DNA of 64,000 bases, taken from the NCBI RefSeq assembly GCF_900637665.1, contig NZ_LR134386.1:434001-498000 (forward strand). Direction: 5' to 3'. The translations under genes were made by a program, and so were the position numbers. Below, piece by piece: positions 17,185 to 26,501 of this stretch (position 1 is its first letter; the number at the start of each line of letters is the position of its first letter). The notes under the pieces were generated by a model. That model made no database searches, was not told the DNA's origin, and was given only the letters and a program-made list of their open reading frames with translations. Origin of the DNA: Chryseobacterium nakagawai. Its GTDB lineage: Bacteria > Bacteroidota > Bacteroidia > Flavobacteriales > Weeksellaceae.

Positions 17185-19590
17185 ATGAAAAAAAAATCCT
17201 TTCTTATTCCCCTGATGGCCCTGATGCTTCAAGCCGGGTCTCAACTCAAAGCCCAACAGCTCAATCCCTTGGGAGTATGTTATGTGGAGGTAAATAACAA
17301 TAACATGCTGAATGCAGGTTCTTATACTCTACAAACCACCAACAGGCAGCTTTTTGATGTTGCTATTATCTTCGCTGCCAATATCAACTATGATGTTTCT
17401 AAAAGCAGAGCGTATATCTCAAATAATAATAACGTTACCAAAGTATTAAATGATGTAAATACCTATGTAAAACCTTTACAACAAAAAGGAATTAAGGTAT
17501 TGCTGGACCTTTTAGGAAATCATCAGGGAGCTGGGATCTCCAATTTTCCTAATCGTGAAGCCGCCAAAGACTTTGCTTTACAGGTAGCCCATACAGTATA
17601 TACTTATGGTTTAGATGGGGTGGATCTGGATGATGAATACGCAGGATATGGAAATAATGGGACAGGACAGCCTAATAACAGTTCTTTTGTAATGTTGCTG
17701 CAGGAGCTTAAAGCTGCTATGCCTGATAAGCTGATTACATTCTATTATTATGGACCTGCAACTTCAAGACAAACTTATAATGGGGATTTAGCAGGAAATT
17801 ATATCAACTATAGCTGGAACGCGATGTATGGAACTTATGTTGCTCCAAATGTTCCTCCTCTTGATAAATCAAAACTCTCTCCTGCGGCAATTTGGATACA
17901 AAATTCAAATCCACAGTCTACTTCAGCATCTACACTGGCATCTTTAGCTACCAGTACTAAAAATGACGGATATGGTGTATTTATGTGGTACGATTTAGGA
18001 GGAACCAATATGGCAAATTACCTAAGTACCGGTTCCAATATTCTTTATAATGAAGATACTCAATTAAGCGGACAATTGTATTCATGGAGCCAGGGCCAAA
18101 CCTGTGATCCGCCATTAGGGTTGGATGTAAGTAATGTAACAGGAACTTCAGCTAAATTAAACTGGACTTCTAATGCTTCTCAAACCTATAATATTGATTA
18201 TAAACCCGCCAATTCAACAACCTGGATCAATGTAGCAAGCAATTATTCAGGAGGTAATGTAGTCATCAATAATCTGACTATGAACACAGATTATGATTGG
18301 AGAATACAATCAAACTGCTCCCCAACACTAACCAGTACCTACCTTTTTGCTCCAAGATTCAATTCCGGAAACGGATGTGCAACACCTTCGGGAGTAGTGT
18401 CAGGAAGCTATCTTGGAAATTCTGCTCAATTGTCATGGGATGCCGGAACAGCATCTTCTTATACATTACAGTACAAAACAACAGCAGCCACGTCATGGTC
18501 TGAAGTTCAGAATATATCAACCAATACTTATTCACTGCAAAATCTTACTCCTAATACAAATTATGTATGGAAAGTACAGGCAGCATGTAATGGAGGAACA
18601 ACAAGTACTTATTCAGGAGAAGGATCTTTCAATAGTGGCTTTGCACCTGTGGTAAGTCCTGGTCCAAGATCACTTTCCTTTAACGGAAGCACAAATTACC
18701 TGAATGCCGGACAATTTAATTTAAGTGGAAATGCAGTAACGATTGAAGGATGGGTAAAAGTAAATGCTTTTAAAACAGCTTTCCCTAATATTTCATCAGT
18801 GCTTGGCATTGAAGTGGGAGATAATAATTCTGCAATGCTTAGATTTGGAGACGGCAACCTGGCGAATAATAAACTTCAGTTTATATTGAGCTTTGGTTCC
18901 TCACAGACGAAAATCAATACCAATACAGCATTTAATACCAATACATGGTATCATGTGGCAGCAACGTATGATGGAACAGCGATGAAATTGTATGTCAACG
19001 GTAATCTTGATGCAACTACACCTGTTACAGGTAACTTTACCGCCAATGGTATTCTTTATTTAGCAAGAAATTATGATAATTCCCGTGCGCTTAATGGTGC
19101 TTTGGATGAATTCAGAGTGTGGAAGAGAGCATTAACAGCTCAGGAAATTATGAATAACAGCTGTAACGTGGCAGCGAACTCACAAGGCCTGGAGGCCAAC
19201 TGGAAAATGGATGAAGGAAGTGGAGCTGGAGCTTTGGATGCTACTGCAAATACTCACTTTGCCACATTGGTGAATATGAGTGATACCAATTGGAAAACAG
19301 AGGTTCCCTGCAACGCTTCATTGTCTGTACGAGATCTTGAATCTGTAAAAGAAAACAATACCGTTTATCCGAATCCCGTTAAAAGAGGAAGTGATATTCA
19401 TTTTACAGGTACCGATAGCTCCGGCGAAGTTTCATTCTATGATATTTCAGGGAAATTATTGAAGAAGCAGGAAATTAATCAAAATAATAATACAGTGAAT
19501 ACACAGGATTTAACCAGTGGTACTTATATTTACAAGATTACATCCTCAAAAAATAAAGTGGTATCATCAGGTAAAATCATCGTAAAATAA
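17185..19590 (+). CDS. Endo H-like GH18 endo-beta-N-acetylglucosaminidase B (GH18-2xFn3-LamG-T9SS)
   Basis: Paralogue of the preceding gene, 801 residues. Signal peptide (1-23, ending LKAQ), GH18 domain (about 25-300) with DGVDLDDEY (D149, E151 at identical positions to the first copy) and YGNNGTGQPNN, two fibronectin-III-like domains (about 307-390 and 397-485), LamG-like domain (about 492-685) and a type A T9SS sorting domain (about 722-801, YPNPVKRG to IIVK). The extra Fn3 domain and differences near the active site (for example PATSRQTYNG against DAASRLSWNG) suggest divergence in substrate reach or glycan preference. Surface location is inferred from the sorting domain. Confidence 0.92.
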   Translation: MKKKSFLIPLMALMLQAGSQLKAQQLNPLGVCYVEVNNNNMLNAGSYTLQTTNRQLFDVAIIFAANINYDVSKSRAYISNNNNVTKVLNDVNTYVKPLQQKGIKVLLDLLGNHQGAGISNFPNREAAKDFALQVAHTVYTYGLDGVDLDDEYAGYGNNGTGQPNNSSFVMLLQELKAAMPDKLITFYYYGPATSRQTYNGDLAGNYINYSWNAMYGTYVAPNVPPLDKSKLSPAAIWIQNSNPQSTSASTLASLATSTKNDGYGVFMWYDLGGTNMANYLSTGSNILYNEDTQLSGQLYSWSQGQTCDPPLGLDVSNVTGTSAKLNWTSNASQTYNIDYKPANSTTWINVASNYSGGNVVINNLTMNTDYDWRIQSNCSPTLTSTYLFAPRFNSGNGCATPSGVVSGSYLGNSAQLSWDAGTASSYTLQYKTTAATSWSEVQNISTNTYSLQNLTPNTNYVWKVQAACNGGTTSTYSGEGSFNSGFAPVVSPGPRSLSFNGSTNYLNAGQFNLSGNAVTIEGWVKVNAFKTAFPNISSVLGIEVGDNNSAMLRFGDGNLANNKLQFILSFGSSQTKINTNTAFNTNTWYHVAATYDGTAMKLYVNGNLDATTPVTGNFTANGILYLARNYDNSRALNGALDEFRVWKRALTAQEIMNNSCNVAANSQGLEANWKMDEGSGAGALDATANTHFATLVNMSDTNWKTEVPCNASLSVRDLESVKENNTVYPNPVKRGSDIHFTGTDSSGEVSFYDISGKLLKKQEINQNNNTVNTQDLTSGTYIYKITSSKNKVVSSGKIIVK

Positions 19591-19642
19591 AAATCAGTTG
19601 ATGAAGATTTTATCTGGAAAATAAAAAAGACTGTAAAGCAGG

Positions 19643-19674
19643 CAGACAAGCAGTATCTTGTTTGTCTGTTTTTT
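19643..19674 (+). terminator. Terminator after the second GH18 gene
   Basis: Inverted repeat CAGACAA/TTGTCTG with a 12-base loop (an alternative inner pairing CAAG/CTTG exists) followed by TTTTTT. It lies about 50 bases after the GH18 stop and 35 bases before the ROK gene, so the kinase-GH92-cupin genes may form a separately controlled unit or depend on read-through. Confidence 0.75.
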
Positions 19675-19708
19675 AAGTCAATAGAACAGCTTGAATTTAA
19701 AATAAAAA

Positions 19709-20572
19709 ATGATGCAGAATATATTAGGAATCGATATTGGCGGCTCACATATTACATTGGCACAGGTAGATGCTGAAAAAAGAGAAATTATCACTTCAAC
19801 GTATGTAAGAGAGCACGTTAATTCTTTTGATAATAAAGAAACCATTTTCTCAGCTTGGACTTCAGCTATTGAGAAAGCAGCCGATGATCTGGTGAAAGAA
19901 GATCTTTTGATTGGAATTGCTATGCCGGGTCCTTTCGACTATGAAAACGGAATCTCTCTAATGCAGCAAGGGAAATTTATTGATATATACCAGGTCAATA
20001 TAAAAGAAGAACTGGCGAATAGATTATCCATTTCTTCAAAGCAGATTCATTTTGTAAATGATGCTGCTGCCTTTATGGAAGGAGAAGTATTTGGAGGCTG
20101 TGTTCAGGGTTTTAAAAGAGTTTTTGGAGTAACACTGGGTACAGGATTAGGAACCACATTTTACAACGGAGAATTTGCGACCGATGAAGACTTATGGGAT
20201 TCACCATTTAAAGACTCAATAGGTGAAGATTACCTAGCTACACGCTGGTTTGTAAATAGGTATGAGAAACTTACCGGAGAGAAAATTTCAGGAACTAAAG
20301 ATCTTTTGGATAAACCTTTAGAAATACAGCAAAAGATGTTTGATGAATATGCAGATTCTTTCTCCGATTTTATTGTAAAATATGTAGATCATTACAAACC
20401 GGAAGTTTTAGTTATAGGAGGAAATATCGCAAAAGCGTATCCTCATTTTGAGCAAAGATTTATTCAGAATCTAATAAAGAATAATATTAACTTGCAGGTT
20501 AAAATTTCGGCCATATTTGAAGATGCGGCCATTCTGGGAGCGGCCAGCTATGCATTAAAAAAGCTTATATAA
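19709..20572 (+). CDS. ROK-family sugar kinase
   Basis: A 287-residue cytoplasmic kinase with the N-terminal phosphate-binding loop GIDIGGSHIT, the catalytic-base motif FVNDAAAFMEGE (D118) and the second phosphate motif GVTLGTGLGT. The zinc-binding CxCGxxGC cluster found in many ROK glucokinases and repressors is absent, and no DNA-binding domain precedes the kinase, so it is an enzyme rather than a NagC-type regulator. It is followed 21 bases later by a GH92 gene and then by a mannose-6-phosphate-isomerase-like cupin, which makes mannose or GlcNAc the most likely sugar. Glucose is possible. Two adjacent ATG codons (19709, 19712) could start it. Confidence 0.88.
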   Translation: MMQNILGIDIGGSHITLAQVDAEKREIITSTYVREHVNSFDNKETIFSAWTSAIEKAADDLVKEDLLIGIAMPGPFDYENGISLMQQGKFIDIYQVNIKEELANRLSISSKQIHFVNDAAAFMEGEVFGGCVQGFKRVFGVTLGTGLGTTFYNGEFATDEDLWDSPFKDSIGEDYLATRWFVNRYEKLTGEKISGTKDLLDKPLEIQQKMFDEYADSFSDFIVKYVDHYKPEVLVIGGNIAKAYPHFEQRFIQNLIKNNINLQVKISAIFEDAAILGAASYALKKLI

Positions 20573-20593
20573 ATTAACAAACGAAACGATACA

Positions 20594-22876
20594 ATGAAGT
20601 TTATTTTTTCTACTTGCTTTCTTTTATTACAGGCCCTAGTGTTTGGTCAGAATATATCTCCTGTAGATTATGTGAATCCATTGATGGGAACTCAATCCAA
20701 ACCCTCATTATCCAACGGAAATACCTATCCGGCAGTTGGGCTTCCATGGGGGATGAATCTCTGGACGGCACAAACCGGAAAGATGGGTGACGGATGGGCC
20801 TACACTTACGATGCCGATAAAATAAAAGGATTCAAACAAACCCATCAACCCTCTCCCTGGATGAATGATTATGGCGCATTTTCCATCATGCCGGGAGTAG
20901 GAAAATTAAAATTTAAAGAAGACGACAGAGCAAGTTGGTTCAGTCATAAAGCTGAGGTTGCAACCCCTTATTTCTATAGTGTTTATTTAGCAGATATCAA
21001 TGTAACTACAGAATTTACCCCTACGGAAAGAGCTTCTTTTTTCAAATTTGATTTCCCGAAAACAGATAGTGCGTATATAGTTATTGATGCCCTGAATAAA
21101 GGTTCATACATCAAAATAGTACCCAAAGAAAGAAAAATTCTGGGGTATACTACCCGATATTCCACAGGGAAATATGAAAATTTTAAAAACTATTTTGTCA
21201 TCCAGTTCGATAAAGACTTTGAACTGACAAAAACATGGAAAGATGATAACTTGGTGAATGATAAGTTGGAGATTACCAGCGATCATACCGGAGCAATAGT
21301 TGGCTTTAAACTGAAAAATAAAGAAACCGTTTATGCAAAAGTTGCCTCTTCATTCATTAGTTTTGAGCAGGCTGAGCTTAATCTTAAAAGAGAAATCGGG
21401 AACAGAAATTTTGATCAGGTAAAGACCGATGCTAAAAATATCTGGAATACAACTTTAGGAAGAATAGAAGTAAAAGGAGGAACAGATCAACAGATGAGAA
21501 CCTTTTATTCCTCATTATACAGAACTTTATTCTTTCCTCAAAAATTATACGAGATCGATGCTCAGAATAAAATAAAGCACTGGAGTCCTTACAACGGAAA
21601 AATTACAGACGGGAGAATGTTTGCAGGAACAGGATTCTGGGACACTTTCCGCGCTTTATATCCTTTTCTGAATCTGGTATATCCAAGCATCAATGTAGAA
21701 ATGCAGGAAGGATTAGCCAATGCTTATAAAGAAGGAGGATTTTTACCAGAGTGGAGCAGTCCGGGATATTCTGATATTATGATCGGAAACAATTCCGCTT
21801 CCGTAGTAGCAGATGCGTATATCAAAGGACTTCGCGGCTTTGATGTGGAAACCCTTTGGCAGGCAGTAAAACATGGTGCCAACAATGAAGGTCCGATGAA
21901 AGCAGTAGGACGTGCAGGAGTAAAATATTACAATGAATTAGGTTATGTTCCTTATGATGTAAAAATTAATGAGAATGCAGCCAGAACATTAGAATACGCT
22001 TATGATGATTTTGCAATCTATCAATTAGGAAAGGCATTAGGAAAACCTGCCTCAGAAATTGATATTTACAAAAAAAGAGCGTATAATTACAAAAATCTGT
22101 TTGATAAGGAAACAGGATTGATGCGTGGTAAAAATAAAGACGGTAATTTTCAGAAACCTTTCAATCCTTTTAAATGGGGAGATGCTTTTACAGAAGGCAA
22201 TAGCTGGCATTATACCTGGTCGGTTTTCCAGGATATCAATGGTCTTTCAGAACTAATGGGCGGTAAAAAGAAATTTGAAGCCAAGTTGGATGAGGTATTT
22301 TCTTTACCACCGGTTTTTGATGACAGCTATTATGGTGGAGTGATCCATGAGATCAGAGAAATGCAGATTATGAATATGGGGCAGTATGCTCACGGAAATC
22401 AGCCTATTCAGCACATGATCTATCTGTACAATTATGCCGGAGCACCTTATAAAACTCAATATTGGACGAGGCAGGTAATGAACAAATTGTATCAGGCTAC
22501 TCCGGATGGTTATTGTGGAGACGAAGATAATGGGCAGACTTCCGCATGGTATATTTTCTCAGCATTAGGTTTTTATCCGGTAACACCGGCTACAGATCAA
22601 TATGTGTTGGGCGCACCATTGTTTAAAGAAGCAACCATTCACCTGGAAAATGGCAAGAAAATTGAAATAAAAGCACCGGAAAATAATGCTGAAAATTTAT
22701 ATGTAAAATTATTGAACGTAAATCAGCAGCCTTATTCCAAAAATTGGTTAAGTCATAAAGAATTAATCAAAGGAGCGGTTTTAGACTTTAAAATGGATAG
22801 TAAACCGAATACTGACAGAGGAACGCAGGAAAAAGATTTCCCCTATTCAATGTCAAAAGAAGAGTCAGGTAAATAA
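20594..22876 (+). CDS. GH92 exo-alpha-mannosidase, canonical active site
   Basis: A 760-residue exported protein (signal peptide 1-18, ending VFGQ) of the calcium-dependent GH92 family, which inverts alpha-1,2-, alpha-1,3- or alpha-1,4-mannosides. The acid motif TEGNSWHYTW carries E534, and the base motif GDEDNGQTSAWYIF carries D643 and D645, each one residue from the positions reported for BT3990 (E533, D642, D644). The family motifs NPLMGTQSK and GNQPIQHMIYLYNYAGAPYK are also present. It differs clearly from the first GH92 in the locus and so probably targets another linkage. It sits in a three-gene cluster with the ROK kinase and the cupin, 25 bases before the latter. Periplasmic location is inferred. 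Confidence 0.93.
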   Translation: MKFIFSTCFLLLQALVFGQNISPVDYVNPLMGTQSKPSLSNGNTYPAVGLPWGMNLWTAQTGKMGDGWAYTYDADKIKGFKQTHQPSPWMNDYGAFSIMPGVGKLKFKEDDRASWFSHKAEVATPYFYSVYLADINVTTEFTPTERASFFKFDFPKTDSAYIVIDALNKGSYIKIVPKERKILGYTTRYSTGKYENFKNYFVIQFDKDFELTKTWKDDNLVNDKLEITSDHTGAIVGFKLKNKETVYAKVASSFISFEQAELNLKREIGNRNFDQVKTDAKNIWNTTLGRIEVKGGTDQQMRTFYSSLYRTLFFPQKLYEIDAQNKIKHWSPYNGKITDGRMFAGTGFWDTFRALYPFLNLVYPSINVEMQEGLANAYKEGGFLPEWSSPGYSDIMIGNNSASVVADAYIKGLRGFDVETLWQAVKHGANNEGPMKAVGRAGVKYYNELGYVPYDVKINENAARTLEYAYDDFAIYQLGKALGKPASEIDIYKKRAYNYKNLFDKETGLMRGKNKDGNFQKPFNPFKWGDAFTEGNSWHYTWSVFQDINGLSELMGGKKKFEAKLDEVFSLPPVFDDSYYGGVIHEIREMQIMNMGQYAHGNQPIQHMIYLYNYAGAPYKTQYWTRQVMNKLYQATPDGYCGDEDNGQTSAWYIFSALGFYPVTPATDQYVLGAPLFKEATIHLENGKKIEIKAPENNAENLYVKLLNVNQQPYSKNWLSHKELIKGAVLDFKMDSKPNTDRGTQEKDFPYSMSKEESGK

Positions 22877-22901
22877 TTTTTAATTAAGAGAAAAAAGATA
22901 T

Positions 22902-23399
22902 ATGAGCACGGAAAAAAAAGAAATATTCGATAGAGTTGCAAAAACTTTGGAAACTCAGGGTTTTACAATTGCTTCAAAAGATGAAACCAGACCATGGGGA
23001 GGTTTTTTTGTAATAGATGAAACACAGGCACAGGATTTTGCCAACCAATACTTTGATGGAATTGATGTGGAGAACTTAAGAATAGGCGGGAAGCTAAGTC
23101 CAAAAATTCTTATTGTAGCTCCAGAAGCAAGATTAAGCTGGCAGTATCACCACAGAAGAGCAGAGATCTGGCAGGTTGTAGAAGGAACGGTAGGAATCAA
23201 AAGAAGTCCTACAGATGAAGAAGGAGAAATTGGAGAATACCGTCCGAAAGATCAGGTCAAACTTCAACAGGGAGAAAGACACAGATTGATAGGGCTTTCA
23301 GGCTGGGGAATTGTAGCCGAAATCTGGCAGCATACTGATGCATCCAACCCTTCAGACGAAGATGATATCGTAAGAGTACAGGATGACTTTGGAAGATAA
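22902..23399 (+). CDS. Cupin resembling mannose-6-phosphate isomerase
   Basis: A 165-residue cytoplasmic cupin. WQYHHRRAEIWQVVEGTVG (about residues 84-102) is the metal-binding cupin strand of the type II phosphomannose isomerase/ManC C-terminal domain, and LQQGERHRLIG supplies a further histidine. The protein is a stand-alone cupin with an N-terminal extension (residues 1-60, with TRPWGGFFVIDE, a typical opening of this family). It closes the glycan locus, 25 bases after the second GH92. With the ROK kinase it could convert mannose to mannose-6-phosphate and then fructose-6-phosphate; catalysis is inferred and a binding-only role is possible. Confidence 0.82.
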   Translation: MSTEKKEIFDRVAKTLETQGFTIASKDETRPWGGFFVIDETQAQDFANQYFDGIDVENLRIGGKLSPKILIVAPEARLSWQYHHRRAEIWQVVEGTVGIKRSPTDEEGEIGEYRPKDQVKLQQGERHRLIGLSGWGIVAEIWQHTDASNPSDEDDIVRVQDDFGR

Positions 23400-23403
23400 A
23401 ATG

Positions 23404-23437
23404 AAAGAGCAGTATCAATTTTGATACTGCTCTTTTT
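23404..23437 (+). terminator. Terminator of the glycan locus
   Basis: Perfect 15-bp stem AAAGAGCAGTATCAA/TTGATACTGCTCTTT with a 2-base centre (functionally a slightly shorter stem), followed by TTTTT, starting 5 bases after the cupin stop. This is the strongest hairpin of the locus and marks its end. Confidence 0.9.
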
Positions 23438-23439
23438 AT

Positions 23440-23737
23440 TGGGTAAGGAAGCAGGATGCTGGAAGAGGAGATTTACTGTCTGTTTTCATAAAACCTGTCC
23501 ATTATTTTACCATCGAATTTATTGATCGAGATAGGTCTCCGGATTTTTGTAAAAATATATGAATACTTAAACCTTATAGATTTTAGAAACCTATAAGGTT
23601 TTTTTGAAAGTTTTGATGATAAAAAAACAGCATCAATTTGATGCTGTTTTATATTTTCAAGGATTTTCTGAAACAGAAAAAGAAGTTATAAATATTTCAA
23701 CTCAATAAACTGTCCAGCAGTATTTCAATCTCCCTCT
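23440..23737. other. Non-coding gap with two more hairpins
   Basis: No gene seen. Besides the locus terminator, the gap holds AAACCTTATAG/CTATAAGGTTT (23569-23579 and 23591-23601, followed on the plus strand by a T run) and AAAACAGCATCAA/TTGATGCTGTTTT (23624-23636 and 23638-23650, with a T run on the minus strand). The last probably terminates the minus-strand TonB receptor gene; the middle one has no obvious client gene. Confidence 0.6.
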
Positions 23738-26434
23738 TTAAAACGTTACGTCCAGTCCCACATAAAAGTTCGCTTTCATAATTGGGGCATATACCATTCC
23801 GCCATCAAAATAATTTCCGAAAGGATTTTTAAAATCGATGATTGCATTTTTTTGGTAATATGAAGTAAAGTTTTCTCCTCCTACATAAGCTCTAAGCTTC
23901 TTGTTGAAGTTTTTTGAGATCTGTGCATTCAGTACAGCATAAGAATTGGAATAGGTTGGTAACTGAAACTCTGCAGGATTACCAGCCATATTCGGAAGCC
24001 TTTGTTTTCCTACCCAGTTTAGTGTGGTATCAAAACTCCAGAATCCACCTTTATCGTTTTTGTTCGTAGCATAGGCAAGGTTAACAAACCCTCTGTGCTT
24101 TGCCATAAAAGGAACCTCTCTTCTACCATCAATATAATCTGCCTGTACATCATAATATTTATAAGCTAATCTTACATCAAAGTTTTTGAAAGGTGTAAAA
24201 TCCCACTGTGTCTGAAATGAATTGGCAAATGATTTTCCTTCAAGGTTATAGAAGGTAAGCTGCTGAGGTGATCTGTCTAAATCTACTAATACCTGATCCT
24301 GGAAATCGGTTCTGAAAAAATCAGCAATAATTGTGGATTTTCTTCCGAAAAGCTTGAACTCCTGCTGTAAACTTGCTCCATAGTTCCATGCAATCTCAGG
24401 TTTTAAACCATAAATATTTCCTCCATTAGGCATGATGTTAATCACTCTGTTAGAAGCAAAATACTGCTGGCTTTCTGCAAAAACATTCGCTGTTCTGAAT
24501 CCTCTTCCTGCAGAAAGTCTTAAAATAGTCTGTGGAGTAAAATCATATTTAAAATTAACTCTTGGCGTAAACTGAGTTCCTGCCAGATTGTGGAAATCCA
24601 CTCGGGTTCCTGCTACTAAAGTATATTTTAATCCTGTTAAGGTATATTCAGCGAAAATTCCTGGAACAATTTCATTTCTCTTGATATTATCCGTTAAATA
24701 AGTTTCCCCATAACCATCATACAGGAAGCTTGCTCCTGCTTTATATTTATGGTTAGTGTTTCCAAGAATACTTTCAAAAATTAAATTGGAATAATATGTA
24801 TGCTGTTTTCCGGCATAATTTCTCAATCCGAAGAAGCTATCCTGCTGGTGATAAACATATTGGTTCATCCAGCCAATACTCTGATAAGGTCTTCCTTTAA
24901 AAACATACCCTGTTTTATTCCAAACCTGAAATCTTGAAATATCAATCCCCACACCATAGGCAGGTTGTTTATCCTGAGCCAGTTTTTTATCAAATGCAGT
25001 TTGTCCTGCAGTTCTCTCATCTCGGATAAAATTAATTCCAAAGTGAGATCCGAATCCTGACTTTTCCAGATCGTTATAGTTAAGAAGATAAGCTGCATTG
25101 ATCTGAGTCCCTTTTGGTCTGTCCAGGAAGCCATCGTGATTCATATCTGTATTCCCGAAAGTTCCGTTTCCATGAAGAAGGAAAGTCTGTGACCATTTAT
25201 CATTAATGGGAGACACACTGGTAATATTCGCTTCAGCCCTTCCATTAAAATCAGAAAACAGGTTTAGGGAAGTTTCCGGAGTCTTGGCATTCTTCAACAA
25301 TTCAGTGTTGATCTGTCCTGTAATACTTTCATAACCGTTGGTTACAGTACTTCCTCCTTTCGTCAGTTGGATGCTTTCAATCCATCTTCCGGGAATAAAA
25401 TTTAATCCGTATGCTGAAGCCAGTCCTCTGATCTCGGGAAGTTGTTCTTTCGTTAAGCTTGTGTATTTTTGATCCAGCCCCAGCATTTTCAGCTGTTTTG
25501 TTCCTATTACCGCATTGCTGAAAGATACATCTACTGTGGCATTCGTCTCAAAGCTTTCAGATAAATTACAACATGCCGCTTTTAATAGTTCTTTTTTATC
25601 AATATTAAAGACCAAGCCTGCTTCTTTCTTGTTTAAAGAAGTCGCTGCTTTAGAACCTGTTACTACAACACCATCAATACTCTTCTCGTGTTTGCTGTGA
25701 GAATCATTATCAGAGGAAGCCGAATGATTATTATGATCTTCATGTTTAGCTTCTTCTTCATAATGAACTTTTGGGTTAGGTTCTCCAAAAGTAAAATCCC
25801 TGTCATACAGACAGCATCCCGGAAGCCCATTGTAAGTAGTGTCTAAGGCCTTGTATTTTTCGTTATCATGGCCAACATCAGCAATCGCTTTTAAAATTTT
25901 ATCCGATGAGGTTTTTGCAGCATCAAAATGTAAAGCAACCGTTTGTTTTTCTGCACTCCATTCCGCGGAATCTGCTCCTGCTCTCTGAGCTGCTTTTTCA
26001 ATTCTTGCTTTGCATGAAGCACAGTTTCCTCTTACGTAAAATTCATTTTCTTTTTTGACTGCAGGATGATGCTCATGATGCTCAGTTGTAGCTTGAGTAG
26101 GCTGTAAATCTCTTTCGTATAGACAACATCCCGGCAGGTTTTTGTAAACATCATCAGAAGCTTTAAATTTTTCATTATCATGACCTGCTTCCGCTACTTT
26201 TTTTAGAACTTCATCTGTGGAAACCTTATCCGTTTCTAAAGTCAATGTTTGAAGATCAATAGAATAAACAGCCGTTTTTGCGCCTGCCTTTTTAGCGGCT
26301 CCTTCAATTCTTGTTTTGCACATTTCGCAGTTCCCTTTTACTTTGAACTGGTTTTTCTGAAGGTTTTGAGCGGATATAAATGGTGTAAATAAGAATAATG
26401 TACCAAGTATCAACCTGGAAATATATAATTTCAT
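23738..26434 (-). CDS. TonB-dependent receptor with two N-terminal HMA domains
   Basis: An 898-residue outer-membrane receptor, probably for copper or another metal chelate. After the signal peptide (1-22, FISAQ) come two heavy-metal-associated domains (about 28-95 and 130-195), each with a metal-binding CxxC (C36/C39 and C138/C141) and each followed by a short GCCLY module (C103/C104 and C207/C208). A His/Asp-rich linker (about 222-250) leads to the plug (GVVVTGSKAATSLNKKEAG, then AYGLNFIPGRWIESIQLTKGGSTVTNGYES) and the barrel. The HMA modules sit where most Bacteroidota receptors have a carboxypeptidase-like domain. Upstream genes for a Cys-rich exported protein and a His/Cys repeat lipoprotein reinforce a metal role; the exact metal is not shown. 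Confidence 0.9.
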   Translation of the reverse strand: MKLYISRLILGTLFLFTPFISAQNLQKNQFKVKGNCEMCKTRIEGAAKKAGAKTAVYSIDLQTLTLETDKVSTDEVLKKVAEAGHDNEKFKASDDVYKNLPGCCLYERDLQPTQATTEHHEHHPAVKKENEFYVRGNCASCKARIEKAAQRAGADSAEWSAEKQTVALHFDAAKTSSDKILKAIADVGHDNEKYKALDTTYNGLPGCCLYDRDFTFGEPNPKVHYEEEAKHEDHNNHSASSDNDSHSKHEKSIDGVVVTGSKAATSLNKKEAGLVFNIDKKELLKAACCNLSESFETNATVDVSFSNAVIGTKQLKMLGLDQKYTSLTKEQLPEIRGLASAYGLNFIPGRWIESIQLTKGGSTVTNGYESITGQINTELLKNAKTPETSLNLFSDFNGRAEANITSVSPINDKWSQTFLLHGNGTFGNTDMNHDGFLDRPKGTQINAAYLLNYNDLEKSGFGSHFGINFIRDERTAGQTAFDKKLAQDKQPAYGVGIDISRFQVWNKTGYVFKGRPYQSIGWMNQYVYHQQDSFFGLRNYAGKQHTYYSNLIFESILGNTNHKYKAGASFLYDGYGETYLTDNIKRNEIVPGIFAEYTLTGLKYTLVAGTRVDFHNLAGTQFTPRVNFKYDFTPQTILRLSAGRGFRTANVFAESQQYFASNRVINIMPNGGNIYGLKPEIAWNYGASLQQEFKLFGRKSTIIADFFRTDFQDQVLVDLDRSPQQLTFYNLEGKSFANSFQTQWDFTPFKNFDVRLAYKYYDVQADYIDGRREVPFMAKHRGFVNLAYATNKNDKGGFWSFDTTLNWVGKQRLPNMAGNPAEFQLPTYSNSYAVLNAQISKNFNKKLRAYVGGENFTSYYQKNAIIDFKNPFGNYFDGGMVYAPIMKANFYVGLDVTF

Positions 26435-26501
26435 TTGTTAAAGTTTAAATTAATTAAAATACAGTTCGATACGGGATGTAACGAACTCAGAATGTTTTTA
26501 A

